In this document: piece after piece, positions 1-7,734 of the stretch
Layout: every line of letters begins with the position of its first letter
Numbering within the stretch: the stretch's first letter is position 1
DNA from: an uncultured Sutterella sp.
Lineage (GTDB): Bacteria; Pseudomonadota; Gammaproteobacteria; Burkholderiales; Burkholderiaceae_F
Assembly (NCBI GenBank): GCA_900546995.1
Contig: URFF01000055.1
Span: forward strand, 1-11,709
Length of the DNA: 11,709 nucleotides
Direction: 5' to 3'
The notes under the pieces: generated by a model
What the model saw: only the letters and a program-made list of their open reading frames with translations
Database searches by the model: none
Told to the model about the DNA's origin: nothing
Translations under genes and position numbers: made by a program

Positions 1-2
1 TC

Positions 3-1214
3 GATTACGATGAAGGTCCGATCTATCAAATGGATCGTTTGGCTCGCTATCGTGAAGTGGTTGACATGATGCTTGAAAAGGGCCTCGCCTACAAGTGCTA
101 TGCCACCAAGGAAGAGCTTGACGCATTGCGCGAAGAGCAGATGGCGAAAAAGATTAAGCCTCGCTATGACGGTCGTTGGCGTCCTGAAAACTGCGTCGGT
201 CGTCCGATCCCGGAAGGAGTGACACCGGTGATTCGTTTCCGCAATCCGGACACAGGCAAGGTTACCTGGAACGACTTGGTCTACGGTCCGATTTCTTTTG
301 ATAATGCCGAGCTCGACGACTTGGTGATTATGCGTGGTGACGGCATCCCGACCTACAACTTCGCCGTGGTGGTTGACGACCTCGATATGAAGGTGAGTCA
401 CGTTGTGCGTGGCGCTGACCATATTAACAACACGCCGCGTCAAATCAACCTTTACCATGCCTTGGGCGCCGAGGTACCGGAATTTGCTCACTTGCCGCTC
501 ATCAACGGGCCGGATAACCGCAAGTTAAGTAAGCGTAACGGTGACGCGAGCGTCATGGATTACGAAAAGAAAGGTTACTTGCCTGAAGCGCTGGTTAATT
601 ACCTCGCGCGTTTGGGCTGGGGTCACGGAAACGATGAAAAGTTCACCAAGCAGCAATTGGCTGAGTGGTTTGACTTCCGTCACTGCTCAAAGTCACCGGC
701 TTGCCTTGATCCGAAAAAGCTCAATCACTTAAACCACTTGTATATTGCCGAAGCCGATAACGATCGCTTGGCCCGTTTGGTTAAGCCCCGCATTGAAGCT
801 CGCGGTGGCGTGATTGACGGTCACGCTGATTTGGCCCGTGTGATGGAAATCACCAAGCAACGTCCGGAAACGCTTGAAGCGTTAGCCGATGCCTGCATGA
901 TTTTCTACCGTCCGCTCACCCGTGATGAAGCGTTGGTTCGCGAAGTGCTCGCAAATGACGTCTCATTGAAAGCGGTGAAGCTTTTCTTGGAACGCGCTCG
1001 CAACGTTTCGGATTGGACGGCCGAAAACATCTACGGTGTTTTAAAGAGCATCATGGATGAAATGTCGATCAAGATGCCGGTGGTTGCCGTGCCGATTCGT
1101 GTTTTAGTCTTCGGTGAAAAGGTTTCTCCGATGTTCGATAAGACTCTTGAACTGTTTGGCAAGGACACTGTGATCGCCAACATTGAAAATGGCTTGAAAA
1201 TCGTTGAAGGTTAA
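3..1214 (+). CDS. gltX: Glutamyl-tRNA synthetase, 5'-truncated by the window edge
   Basis: Charges tRNA-Glu with glutamate in the cytoplasm (class I synthetase). The frame is open from base 3, before the first ATG at 30, and the residues there (DEGPIYQMDR) fit the family well into its N-terminal half, so the true start and the HIGH-type motif lie upstream; 403 residues remain of about 470. The second class I signature is present as KLSKR at 522-536, followed by the usual DYEKKGYLPEAL stretch and the helical anticodon-binding domain to the stop at 1212-1214. The zinc-knuckle region of E. coli GluRS (C-x-C and C-x-H) is degenerate here: CYA and RWRPENC replace it. From memory this is normal for betaproteobacterial enzymes. 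The gene ends in a strong hairpin and converges on the minus-strand gene downstream. Confidence 0.96.
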   Translation, partial: DYDEGPIYQMDRLARYREVVDMMLEKGLAYKCYATKEELDALREEQMAKKIKPRYDGRWRPENCVGRPIPEGVTPVIRFRNPDTGKVTWNDLVYGPISFDNAELDDLVIMRGDGIPTYNFAVVVDDLDMKVSHVVRGADHINNTPRQINLYHALGAEVPEFAHLPLINGPDNRKLSKRNGDASVMDYEKKGYLPEALVNYLARLGWGHGNDEKFTKQQLAEWFDFRHCSKSPACLDPKKLNHLNHLYIAEADNDRLARLVKPRIEARGGVIDGHADLARVMEITKQRPETLEALADACMIFYRPLTRDEALVREVLANDVSLKAVKLFLERARNVSDWTAENIYGVLKSIMDEMSIKMPVVAVPIRVLVFGEKVSPMFDKTLELFGKDTVIANIENGLKIVEG

Positions 1215-1237
1215 TTCAATTAGCTATTAATCCAAAC

Positions 1238-1268
1238 GCAAAAGCCCGACAAAACGTCGGGCTTTTGC
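1238..1268. terminator. Bidirectional intrinsic terminator between gltX and the convergent minus-strand gene
   Basis: A perfect 13-bp stem (1238-1250 with 1256-1268) closes a 5-base loop AAAAC. The outer part of the stem is AAAA/TTTT rich and the core is GC rich, so either strand presents a GC hairpin running into U residues. It begins 24 nt after the gltX stop and ends 9 nt before the stop of the opposing gene, so it can end both transcripts. Confidence 0.88.
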
Positions 1269-1277
1269 TTGCGACGT

Positions 1278-2054
1278 TTAATTTTTCTTTTTTAAAAAGT
1301 GTCTGCCCCGTTCATCCGGGGCGGAGATTGTCCCCTCTTTAATCAGCGTTTCCCATAGCGATCGCGCTCTGGATGAGTCGATGCGTAAACGATTCTCCCA
1401 AGCTTGAAGGGTCGCTTTTTCATCAACCACCAAAAGCGACTTGGCGATTTCGGACAGTGTTTCCGGACTTTCGTCAAGCGTGAATCCAGCCGAGGTGAGC
1501 GCTTGACGGATGGGTGCCGTCAGAGTCGTGACAAATGCATCGGTCGTATTTTTTGATGGTGTGGGCAACACGAGCATGTGAGCGTGTTCGAACTTTTGCT
1601 CCAGCGCTTTCAATCTCATCGTGGTCATTCTTCTGGCCGGCCCCAAAGCTTTTCCAATCAATGCGGTGACTTTGCTAGCGAGAAACTCGCTGGCCAGCGC
1701 TTCATACAAATAAGCGCTCAAAACAATGATGACGGCGGGTTGTTGTGTTTTGATGCATTCAAGGACTCGTTCTCCGCATTGGGCGTAAAACCGCACGGTT
1801 TGCGGTCCGTGCAAGTGTTCCGGAACCTCATCACACCAGAGGACTTCGGCCGTATTTTTCTCAAGTTCTGTGGCGAAATTGGCACTGTGCCCCACAGGGA
1901 TCCCCCAGAGTGTGAACCAGTGAGCGAGCGCGTCACGGATTTTGCCATGATTGGCTTTCGGATCAAAATAGTGAGAGGACCGTTCGCCGGTTGCGCCTTG
2001 CCCCGGCAAGGTCACAATTAAAATACCGTGTCGGGGCGTGGGGATATTAGCCAT
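1278..2054 (-). CDS. Putative uracil-DNA-glycosylase-like protein with C-terminal FtsK-gamma-like winged helix
   Basis: A 258-residue protein with no signal peptide or membrane segment. I do not recognise it as a named gene. Residues 10-31 (ILIVTLPGQG, then GERSSHYFD) resemble the first motif of the uracil-DNA glycosylase superfamily; 88-120 (YAQCGERVLECI, then PAVIIVLSAYLYEAL) resembles the helix and strand that precede 'G..A...L' in family 4/5 enzymes; LPTPSKNT at 163-170 sits where the second motif would be. The last 60 residues align by eye without gaps to the gamma domain of FtsK: ENRLRIDSSRAR (220-231) against QRQFRIGYNRAA, then a helix and EGTIS against QGIVS, ending RHFL near REVL. 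That domain is a winged helix that reads KOPS DNA. The ATG is 19 nt after the activase stop, with AGGTGA 6 nt upstream, so the two are probably co-transcribed. The ORF is firm; the domain reading is inference. Confidence 0.85.
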   Translation of the reverse strand: MANIPTPRHGILIVTLPGQGATGERSSHYFDPKANHGKIRDALAHWFTLWGIPVGHSANFATELEKNTAEVLWCDEVPEHLHGPQTVRFYAQCGERVLECIKTQQPAVIIVLSAYLYEALASEFLASKVTALIGKALGPARRMTTMRLKALEQKFEHAHMLVLPTPSKNTTDAFVTTLTAPIRQALTSAGFTLDESPETLSEIAKSLLVVDEKATLQAWENRLRIDSSRARSLWETLIKEGTISAPDERGRHFLKKKN

Positions 2055-2060
2055 GATGAC

Positions 2061-2066
2061 TCACCT
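2061..2066 (-). promoter_or_regulatory. Shine-Dalgarno site of the glycosylase-like gene
   Basis: On the minus strand this reads AGGTGA, 6 nt before the ATG at 2054. It lies in the 19-nt gap after the activase stop codon, which fixes the start and supports translation from a shared transcript. Confidence 0.7.
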
Positions 2067-2073
2067 ATTTGCA

Positions 2074-5000
2074 CTAAACCGGTTTAGGTGTTTCGCCGTT
2101 GAGATTATCAACGGCTTGCGCCAAAAAGAGTTTTAACCGATTGCTGAAATTGGCGTGTGACGTACCGGCTTCAAAATCGATGGCGCATAAATTGGCACCG
2201 GGCACCGTCTCACGCAAGGCGCGCATTACCCCTTTGCCGGTGATATGGTTGGGTAAGCAGGCAAAGGGTTGCAAACACAGCACATTGGGCGTGTCGGTGT
2301 GCAAGAATTCCACCATTTCGGCCGTTAATAACCAGCCTTCGCCGGCTTGTTGAGCCGGTGACATCAGACCGTTTAAATGGGTTAAGAGCTCTTTTAGCGT
2401 GCTCATTGTCCCGAAAACGGTACCGCGTAGTGCGTCATTGACGTACGCTCTGAGGTGCTCAAGGTAATTGAGCGTCAGTTTGGAGAAGAACGCATTCACC
2501 TTTGGTCCGTCAAGTGTTTGAGCTTGGTAAACCGGATCATAAAGACAATACAGAATAAAGCTTGAAATATCGCCTAACTGCGGCTCGGCCCCCTGGGCCA
2601 AAATCTCTTCAACAACTTGTAGGTTTGCTTGTGGGTGGTATTTGAGCAAAATTTCACCCACGATGCCAACGCGAGGTTTCTTGACATTAACGCGTTTGAC
2701 GGCGGCGAAGTCTTCGACGATTTTGTGCACATTGCTCTTAAAGGTTGAAATCGTCGAGGCCACATCTTTACGGGCTTCCTCGGTCCACTTCTTCAGTAAG
2801 GCGTTCGCGGAGCCTTTTTCGGCTTCATAAGCTCGCGTGTTCAAGTACACCTTTTGCAAAAGGTCACCGTATAAGAGCCCGATCATGAGGCGTCTGAATC
2901 CCCGAATACCCAAATCAAGGTGATACGAGCCTTCGACTTTATGCCGAGAAATGGTGAGTACCGGTACGTTTTCCATGTGTAGGTCGCGTAACGCCCATTT
3001 AAGCAGCGTGGCATAGTTGGTCGCGCGACAGGGACCGCACGTCTGCGCAAGAAGCAAACCGCTTGTCGTCGGGTCGAAGTCTTTACTGAGAACCGTCTCC
3101 AGAAGCTGACCGATCACGACAATGGCCGGATAACAGGCATCGTTATTGACGTAACGAAGCCCAAGTTGCAACGCTTCAGAATTAACGTGCGGAAGCAACT
3201 TTACTTGGTAGCCGATCGTTTGTAGGGCCCGCTCCATGATGGGGAAGTGAATCGGTGCCATCTGCGGGATGTAGATGGTTTTGAGCTTTTTCACTTCAAC
3301 CGGGCGAGTTTCCGTTTTACGATAAAAAACGATCGGTTTTTCGTTCGATGCAACACCTTCAGCGTGGTTCTTACGATCATTGACCGCTGCGAAAAGCGAG
3401 CGCAAACGAATGCGAGCCGCCCCCAAGGTGTCGCCTTCGTCAATTTTAAGCATGGTGTAAAGCTTGCCGGCCGGCTCCAGAATACGGCGGATTTGCTCGC
3501 TCGTAATGGCATCTAAGCCGCAACCGAAACTCACCAGCTGCACAAGCTCCGCCCACGGTTTGCCTTTCACCAGTTCGGCAGCGCGATAAAGTCGACTATG
3601 AAATGTCCATTGATCAATCACGTCAAGCGCTTTGTCTTCGCTCGGACAAAGCTGCGCAATGGAGTCTTCCGTGAGAATATCCACGCCCATGGAGCTGATC
3701 AAGGTGCAAATGCCGTGATTGACAAGCGGATCCATGTGATAGGGGTGCGCGGCAATCACCACCAGCGGCTTTTGTGTGAGCTCGTGTTCTCGCCAACGCT
3801 TTTCGCCTTCACGGCGAATCGTTCGTTGATAGTCATCCAAAGCCGCGCGGCCCTTGGCTTCCGCTTCCCGGATGGTTTTTTCGTCAATCGTCGGGAAGGC
3901 GCCTGCCAATGCTCGAATCACGGTTGCCGGTTGGCTCAGGTCCACAAACGGGGTGAGAAGTGTTGTATCGGGGTGGGCGCAAGCAAAATTTAGCCGCAAG
4001 GCTTCCGGATAGCCGCCCACCACCGGACAGGCGTAGCGTCCCTGCATGTCCTTGAAACTGATTCGTTCTTTGGGGATACAGGGCATCCAAATCGTTTTAA
4101 TGCCGCGTTGAGCGAGATAGGTTACGTGTCCGTGAGCCAATTTTGCCGGCAAACATAAACTTTGCGAGGGAATACTGTCCGTGCCGAGTCCCGCGATGTA
4201 ATGATCCGAATAAGGCGACAACTCCACGCGGAACCCCAGTGCCGTAAAGAGGGCAAACCAGTAGGGGTAGTGCTCATACATGTTAAGCACACGTGGCAGT
4301 CCAATGGTGCCTCGGGTTGCCTCGGATTCGCCTAGCGGTTCTCGATTAAAAAGTAGCTCACACTTTAAATCGATGAAATGTTTGGGCGAGATTTTGCCGT
4401 CATTGCCCACTTTCAAAGCAAAGTCACAACGGTTGCCGCTCACGTGCTTTTGCCCACTTGCGAAGCGGTGTAGGGTCAATAAGCAGTGGTTGTTGCAGCT
4501 TCGGCACCGAAATTCCGTGGTTTTGATGTTGGATAAATCGAGTTTCTCAGCGCTTAACTCAATTTGAGGTGTACTCTCATCGGTACGTTCTCGCGCAATC
4601 AACGCCGCGCCATACGCACCCATAAGCCCCGCAATGTCGGGGCGAATCACATCTTTACCGATATAAAGCTCAAAGGCACGTAAGATGGCGTCGTTTAAAA
4701 AGGTGCCACCTTGAACGAGAACATGATCCCCTAATTGTTCGGTATCGGCGATACGTAAAACTTTGTGTAGCGCGTTAAGTACGATAGAGTGGCAAAGCCC
4801 CGCGGCGATATCTTCAACACCGGCACCTGCGCTTTGAGCCTGTTTAACTTTGGAATTCATGAAAACCGTGCATCGAGTTCCCAAATCGCAGGGATGCTCG
4901 GCTCGCATGGCCGCTTGCACGAATTCCGTCAATGACAGGCCCAACTGGTGGGCATAGGTTTCAATAAAAGAGCCGCAGCCCGAAGAGCACGCTTCATTGA

Positions 5001-6336
5001 GTTTGACATCGGCAATCGTTCCGGCTTTCACACGCAAGCACTTCATGTCTTGCCCGCCGATATCAATGACGTAACTCGTTTGTGGATCAAAGGCAACCGC
5101 AGCCCGTTGGTGCGCGAGCGTTTCCACTTCGCTAAATTGTGCGCCTAAAGCCGCTTGCGCTAGCGCCGCCCCATAACCGGTGGTGCAGATCGCTCGGATT
5201 CGAGCTGAGGACGGAGGCAAAGCGGTGAGCTTTAAAATTTCAGGAATGAGTTTGGGTAGCGGATCGCCTTCATTGTTGGCGTACCAATGATAAAGCAGGG
5301 CATCGTCTTGGTCCAAAAGCGCCATTTTGACGGTTGTGCTGCCAAGGTCAATCCCTAAAAAGAGGTCGCCTGTTGCCGTTTCAAGCGGTTTGCGTTGCGC
5401 CTTTTCTCGACTGTGTCGAGTTTGAAACTCAATACGTTCTTTTTCATTTTTAAAGAAGGGAGCCAATCGGTCCGAATTGGTCTGAGCGGCCAAATCATCT
5501 GTCAAAAGGGGAAGAACCTCTTGAAGCGTTCGCTCCGGTAACGCATCTGAGGTCGCTGTATAAGCGTCAAGCGCCGCACCGAATGCAACGGCATATTGCG
5601 CGTTTTCAAAATGGGTGAAAGTCGTTTCAGTTGACTTCAGTTTGCGTTCAAAAGCCGCTCGCAACTGTGGTAAAAAGTGTAACGGCCCCCCTAAGAAGGC
5701 AATATGGCCATCAATGGGACGACCACAAGCCAAGCCGCTGATCGCTTGATCGGCAACGGCTTCAAAAATGCTTCTGGCAATCTCCTCACGGGGAATGCCG
5801 CTATTGAGAAGCGCCACAACGTCGGTTTTTGCAAACACCCCGCAGCGCGAGGCGATCGGATGGCTCTTCTTGGCATTTTCCGCAAGTCGATCCAAGCCAC
5901 TTGGATCGGTGTCCAAAAGAACGGCCATCTGGTCAATGAAAGCCCCCGTGCCGCCCGCGCACGCTTCGTTCATCCGAAGTTCAACCCCGTTGGTGAGGTA
6001 AATGATTTTGGCGTCTTCTCCACCTAACTCAACCGCGCAGTCAATACGAGAATCGTGATGTTTGAGATAGGCGCCGGCGGCGACCACTTCTTGAACAAAG
6101 TGCAATTGCAGCTTTTGAGCGATGAGTAGTGCACCGGAACCAGACAGCCGCAGACGAGTCTGCCCACAAGGATATTTCGCCAAAAGATCCTTAAGTAAGG
6201 TTTTCAAGGTTTGGACGACGGCACTTCGGTGGCGGACATAGTGGCTTGCGAGCACATTTAGCTTGTCATCAAGCAAAACATATTTAATGGTTGTTGAGCC
6301 GATATCAATGCCCAGGGTACTTAACGCATCATTCAT
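2074..6336 (-). CDS. Giant acyl-CoA dehydratase activase-related protein (two BcrAD/BadFG ATPase domains + DUF2229 + dehydratase-like region)
   Basis: A 1420-residue cytoplasmic protein. Two ASKHA-type ATPase domains of the HgdC activator family come first. Domain 1 has GIDIGSTT (9-16), ELGGEDAK (103-110) and Cys126/Cys165; domain 2 has GIDLGSTT (328-335), DIGGQDMK and Cys450/Cys489. The paired cysteines match those that hold the bridging [4Fe-4S] cluster in 2-hydroxyglutaryl-CoA dehydratase activase. A C-x2-C-x3-C plus distant Cys motif (611, 614, 618, 637) follows, then a DUF2229-like region from about 678 (CLPAK near 728; Cys753, Cys770, Cys939) and a C-terminal part with CYPA (1068) and CGPC (1100-1103). 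Known relatives are named 'activase-related' and lack an assigned substrate; an ATP-driven low-potential electron-transfer role is inferred. No separate dehydratase alpha/beta genes are nearby. I prefer the ATG at 6336: it puts the cluster cysteines at the HgdC-like spacing. An in-frame ATG at 6384 would add 16 residues. Neither has a good ribosome-binding site. Confidence 0.92.
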   Translation of the reverse strand: MNDALSTLGIDIGSTTIKYVLLDDKLNVLASHYVRHRSAVVQTLKTLLKDLLAKYPCGQTRLRLSGSGALLIAQKLQLHFVQEVVAAGAYLKHHDSRIDCAVELGGEDAKIIYLTNGVELRMNEACAGGTGAFIDQMAVLLDTDPSGLDRLAENAKKSHPIASRCGVFAKTDVVALLNSGIPREEIARSIFEAVADQAISGLACGRPIDGHIAFLGGPLHFLPQLRAAFERKLKSTETTFTHFENAQYAVAFGAALDAYTATSDALPERTLQEVLPLLTDDLAAQTNSDRLAPFFKNEKERIEFQTRHSREKAQRKPLETATGDLFLGIDLGSTTVKMALLDQDDALLYHWYANNEGDPLPKLIPEILKLTALPPSSARIRAICTTGYGAALAQAALGAQFSEVETLAHQRAAVAFDPQTSYVIDIGGQDMKCLRVKAGTIADVKLNEACSSGCGSFIETYAHQLGLSLTEFVQAAMRAEHPCDLGTRCTVFMNSKVKQAQSAGAGVEDIAAGLCHSIVLNALHKVLRIADTEQLGDHVLVQGGTFLNDAILRAFELYIGKDVIRPDIAGLMGAYGAALIARERTDESTPQIELSAEKLDLSNIKTTEFRCRSCNNHCLLTLHRFASGQKHVSGNRCDFALKVGNDGKISPKHFIDLKCELLFNREPLGESEATRGTIGLPRVLNMYEHYPYWFALFTALGFRVELSPYSDHYIAGLGTDSIPSQSLCLPAKLAHGHVTYLAQRGIKTIWMPCIPKERISFKDMQGRYACPVVGGYPEALRLNFACAHPDTTLLTPFVDLSQPATVIRALAGAFPTIDEKTIREAEAKGRAALDDYQRTIRREGEKRWREHELTQKPLVVIAAHPYHMDPLVNHGICTLISSMGVDILTEDSIAQLCPSEDKALDVIDQWTFHSRLYRAAELVKGKPWAELVQLVSFGCGLDAITSEQIRRILEPAGKLYTMLKIDEGDTLGAARIRLRSLFAAVNDRKNHAEGVASNEKPIVFYRKTETRPVEVKKLKTIYIPQMAPIHFPIMERALQTIGYQVKLLPHVNSEALQLGLRYVNNDACYPAIVVIGQLLETVLSKDFDPTTSGLLLAQTCGPCRATNYATLLKWALRDLHMENVPVLTISRHKVEGSYHLDLGIRGFRRLMIGLLYGDLLQKVYLNTRAYEAEKGSANALLKKWTEEARKDVASTISTFKSNVHKIVEDFAAVKRVNVKKPRVGIVGEILLKYHPQANLQVVEEILAQGAEPQLGDISSFILYCLYDPVYQAQTLDGPKVNAFFSKLTLNYLEHLRAYVNDALRGTVFGTMSTLKELLTHLNGLMSPAQQAGEGWLLTAEMVEFLHTDTPNVLCLQPFACLPNHITGKGVMRALRETVPGANLCAIDFEAGTSHANFSNRLKLFLAQAVDNLNGETPKPV

Positions 6337-6382
6337 AACAACAGGGTGAATGCAAAACTGATGTTTTTCTAGTAAGCGTCTC

Positions 6383-6388
6383 ATTATA
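6383..6388 (-). promoter_or_regulatory. Candidate -10 element (TATAAT) for the activase operon
   Basis: The minus strand reads a consensus TATAAT at 6388-6383, overlapping the upstream in-frame ATG at 6384. If used, transcription would begin near 6376, downstream of that ATG, leaving about 40 nt of leader before the ATG at 6336. There is no convincing -35 hexamer at 16-18 nt upstream (the best is AT-rich AATTAT), so support is partial. Confidence 0.35.
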
Positions 6389-6505
6389 AATAGGCGTAAC
6401 CCAAAATAATTGCCTAAGAAATAGGCAAATGAAACGCCAATTTAAGGGACGCATGGCTAGTCCGTTTTCAAAGTCGGACTTAAATTGTTACAAAATTGTC
6501 GTGTT

Positions 6506-6521
6506 AATTTAAATTTAAATT
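6506..6521. repeat. 16-bp AT-only perfect palindrome upstream of the activase
   Basis: AATTTAAATTTAAATT is its own reverse complement and lies inside the 301-nt gap between the activase and ppiB, about 120 bp upstream of the candidate -10. The flanks are also AT rich. It could be an UP-like or operator element, or simply low-complexity spacer. The rest of 6389-6586 holds a weak 6-bp hairpin (6459-6480) and no gene that I can support. Confidence 0.4.
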
Positions 6522-6586
6522 TGAACTACTTGGTATTTTATCAGGAAAGAAGCCGTTTGCCTACCATTTTGTTTGGCTTTGGGAAC

Positions 6587-6620
6587 AAAAAAGGACCCAA
6601 TCACCAAGGATTCGGTCCTT
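6587..6620 (-). terminator. Intrinsic terminator of the TPR-ppiA-ppiB operon
   Basis: On the minus strand AAGGACC pairs with GGTCCTT. Inside it, after one G-G mismatch, AATC pairs with GATT around a loop of about 6 bases. The stem runs directly into a T-run (A-run at 6587-6592 on the plus strand). It starts 17 nt after the ppiB stop, which places the operon end here and separates it from the activase unit. Confidence 0.85.
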
Positions 6621-6637
6621 ATTTCCCAGCGTGTGGA

Positions 6638-7132
6638 TTACTCGATAATCTCAGCCTTTTCAATCACGACGTCATCACAGGGAACGTCGCCATGAAAGCC
6701 CCATTGATGGGTTTTGACACGTGCGATTTTATCAACGACATCTTCCCCGGCAATGACTTTACCGAAGACCGCGTAACCCCAGCCTTGCGGTGTGGGAGCC
6801 GTGTGGTTTAAAAAGTCGTTATCGACCACGTTGATAAAGAATTGTGCCGTTGCGGAATGCGGGTCACTCGTGCGGGCCATGGCAATCGTGTACTTGTCGT
6901 TTCGAAGGCCGTTATCGGCTTCGTTTTCGATCGGCGCACGGGTTTCTTTTTGCTTCATCCCGGGTTCAAAGCCTCCGCCTTGAATCATGAAGCCGGGGAT
7001 GACACGATGAAAAATGGTGTTGTTGTAAAAACCATCGCGAACGTATTGCTCGAAATTCTTGCTCGTAGCCGGTGCGTGCTCATAATCAAGTTCCAAGTCA
7101 ATCACACCGAAATTGGTTGTAAAACGAATCAT
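6638..7132 (-). CDS. ppiB: Cytoplasmic peptidyl-prolyl cis-trans isomerase (cyclophilin B type)
   Basis: Speeds cis-trans isomerisation of prolyl bonds during protein folding. The 164-residue product matches the E. coli PpiB length and is a single cyclophilin domain: FYNNTIFHRVIPGFMIQGGG with catalytic Arg43, then AMARTSDPHSATAQFFINV. There is no signal peptide, hence cytoplasmic. The start at 7132 is chosen because MIRFTTNFG matches the family N-terminus and an AAGGAAAG site lies 7 nt upstream. The in-frame ATG at 7159 would add nine residues and overlap ppiA by 23 nt. The gene starts 4 nt after the ppiA stop, so the two are translationally linked, and it is the last gene of its operon. It is a close paralogue of its neighbour and shares a 29-nt identical stretch with it. 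Confidence 0.96.
   Translation of the reverse strand: MIRFTTNFGVIDLELDYEHAPATSKNFEQYVRDGFYNNTIFHRVIPGFMIQGGGFEPGMKQKETRAPIENEADNGLRNDKYTIAMARTSDPHSATAQFFINVVDNDFLNHTAPTPQGWGYAVFGKVIAGEDVVDKIARVKTHQWGFHGDVPCDDVVIEKAEIIE
6984..7012. repeat. 29-nt exact direct repeat, copy 1 (within ppiB)
   Basis: Identical over 29 nt to 7492-7520 in the neighbouring cyclophilin gene, same orientation, 508 bp apart. It covers codons for the conserved FHRVIPGFM core. Identity at synonymous positions exceeds that of the flanking sequence. Confidence 0.9.
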
Positions 7133-7136
7133 AAAA

Positions 7137-7727
7137 TTACTTTCCTTTTGATTTAACAATAGAGGCTTTTTTGATCACCACATCTCGGAGCGGGACGTCA
7201 TCGTAAAAACCCACGGAATGAGTTTTAACTCCGGCGATGGCATCAATGGTTGACATACCGGAAACCACTTTGCCGAAGACCGTGTAGCCATAGCCGTCAG
7301 AGGCTTGATTGGCATCTAAAAAGTGATTATTGGCAACGTTAATGAAAAACTGGCTCGTGGCTGAATTGGGATCCCCCGTGCGAGCCATCGCAATCGTTGC
7401 GCGTTGGTTTGTCAAACCGTTTCGGGATTCTATAGCAATCGGCGCTTTTGTGTCCTTTTCATTCATCCCGGGTGTAAAACCGCCCCCTTGGATCATGAAG
7501 CCGGGGATGACACGATGAAAGACCGTACCATTGTAAAAACCACTTTTGACATAGGCTAAAAAGTTAGCCGCTGTTTTAGGCGCCGCTTTCTCGTTCACGT
7601 CAACCGTGAAGTTACCCATGTTGGTTTGAAATTCAACAAGGGCCGCGTTTGCTTGACCGGCTAACAGACAAAGCGAAATGGCTGAGGCCGTGAGCGCAGT
7701 ACGTACGCCAGAAGTAACGATGGACAT
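7137..7727 (-). CDS. ppiA: Periplasmic peptidyl-prolyl cis-trans isomerase (cyclophilin A type)
   Basis: An exported prolyl isomerase that assists folding in the periplasm. The 196-residue precursor begins with a Sec-type signal peptide: a single basic residue (Arg9), a hydrophobic run (about 10-24) and a likely cleavage after ANA at residue 28. The mature cyclophilin domain carries FHRVIPGFMIQGGGF with catalytic Arg72 and AMARTGDPNSATSQFFINV, which is the PpiA pattern. The signal's n-region is less basic than usual. The ATG at 7727 follows AGGAGA by 7 nt; that site overlaps the TAG stop of the upstream TPR gene, and the gap is 11 nt. It is the middle gene of the TPR-ppiA-ppiB operon. The split of one exported and one cytoplasmic copy suggests duplication followed by relocation, shared by many proteobacteria. 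Confidence 0.95.
   Translation of the reverse strand: MSIVTSGVRTALTASAISLCLLAGQANAALVEFQTNMGNFTVDVNEKAAPKTAANFLAYVKSGFYNGTVFHRVIPGFMIQGGGFTPGMNEKDTKAPIAIESRNGLTNQRATIAMARTGDPNSATSQFFINVANNHFLDANQASDGYGYTVFGKVVSGMSTIDAIAGVKTHSVGFYDDVPLRDVVIKKASIVKSKGK
7492..7520. repeat. 29-nt exact direct repeat, copy 2 (within ppiA)
   Basis: Second copy of the 29-nt identity described at 6984-7012. Recombination between the copies would fuse the two cyclophilin genes in frame, because both copies encode the same peptide in the same phase. Confidence 0.9.
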
Positions 7728-7734
7728 CGGACAT

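Noticed and set aside
30..1214. gltX starting at the ATG at position 30
   Set aside because: The frame is open upstream and the residues before the ATG are conserved GluRS sequence, so the gene is truncated by the window edge.
6459..6480. Hairpin AGTCCG / CGGACT upstream of the activase
   Set aside because: Only 6 bp with a 10-base loop and no T-run, so not convincing as a terminator or riboswitch.
7133..7159. Upstream ATG extending ppiB by nine residues
   Set aside because: It overlaps the ppiA coding end, and the extra residues are absent from the family. The ATG at 7132 has the better ribosome-binding site.
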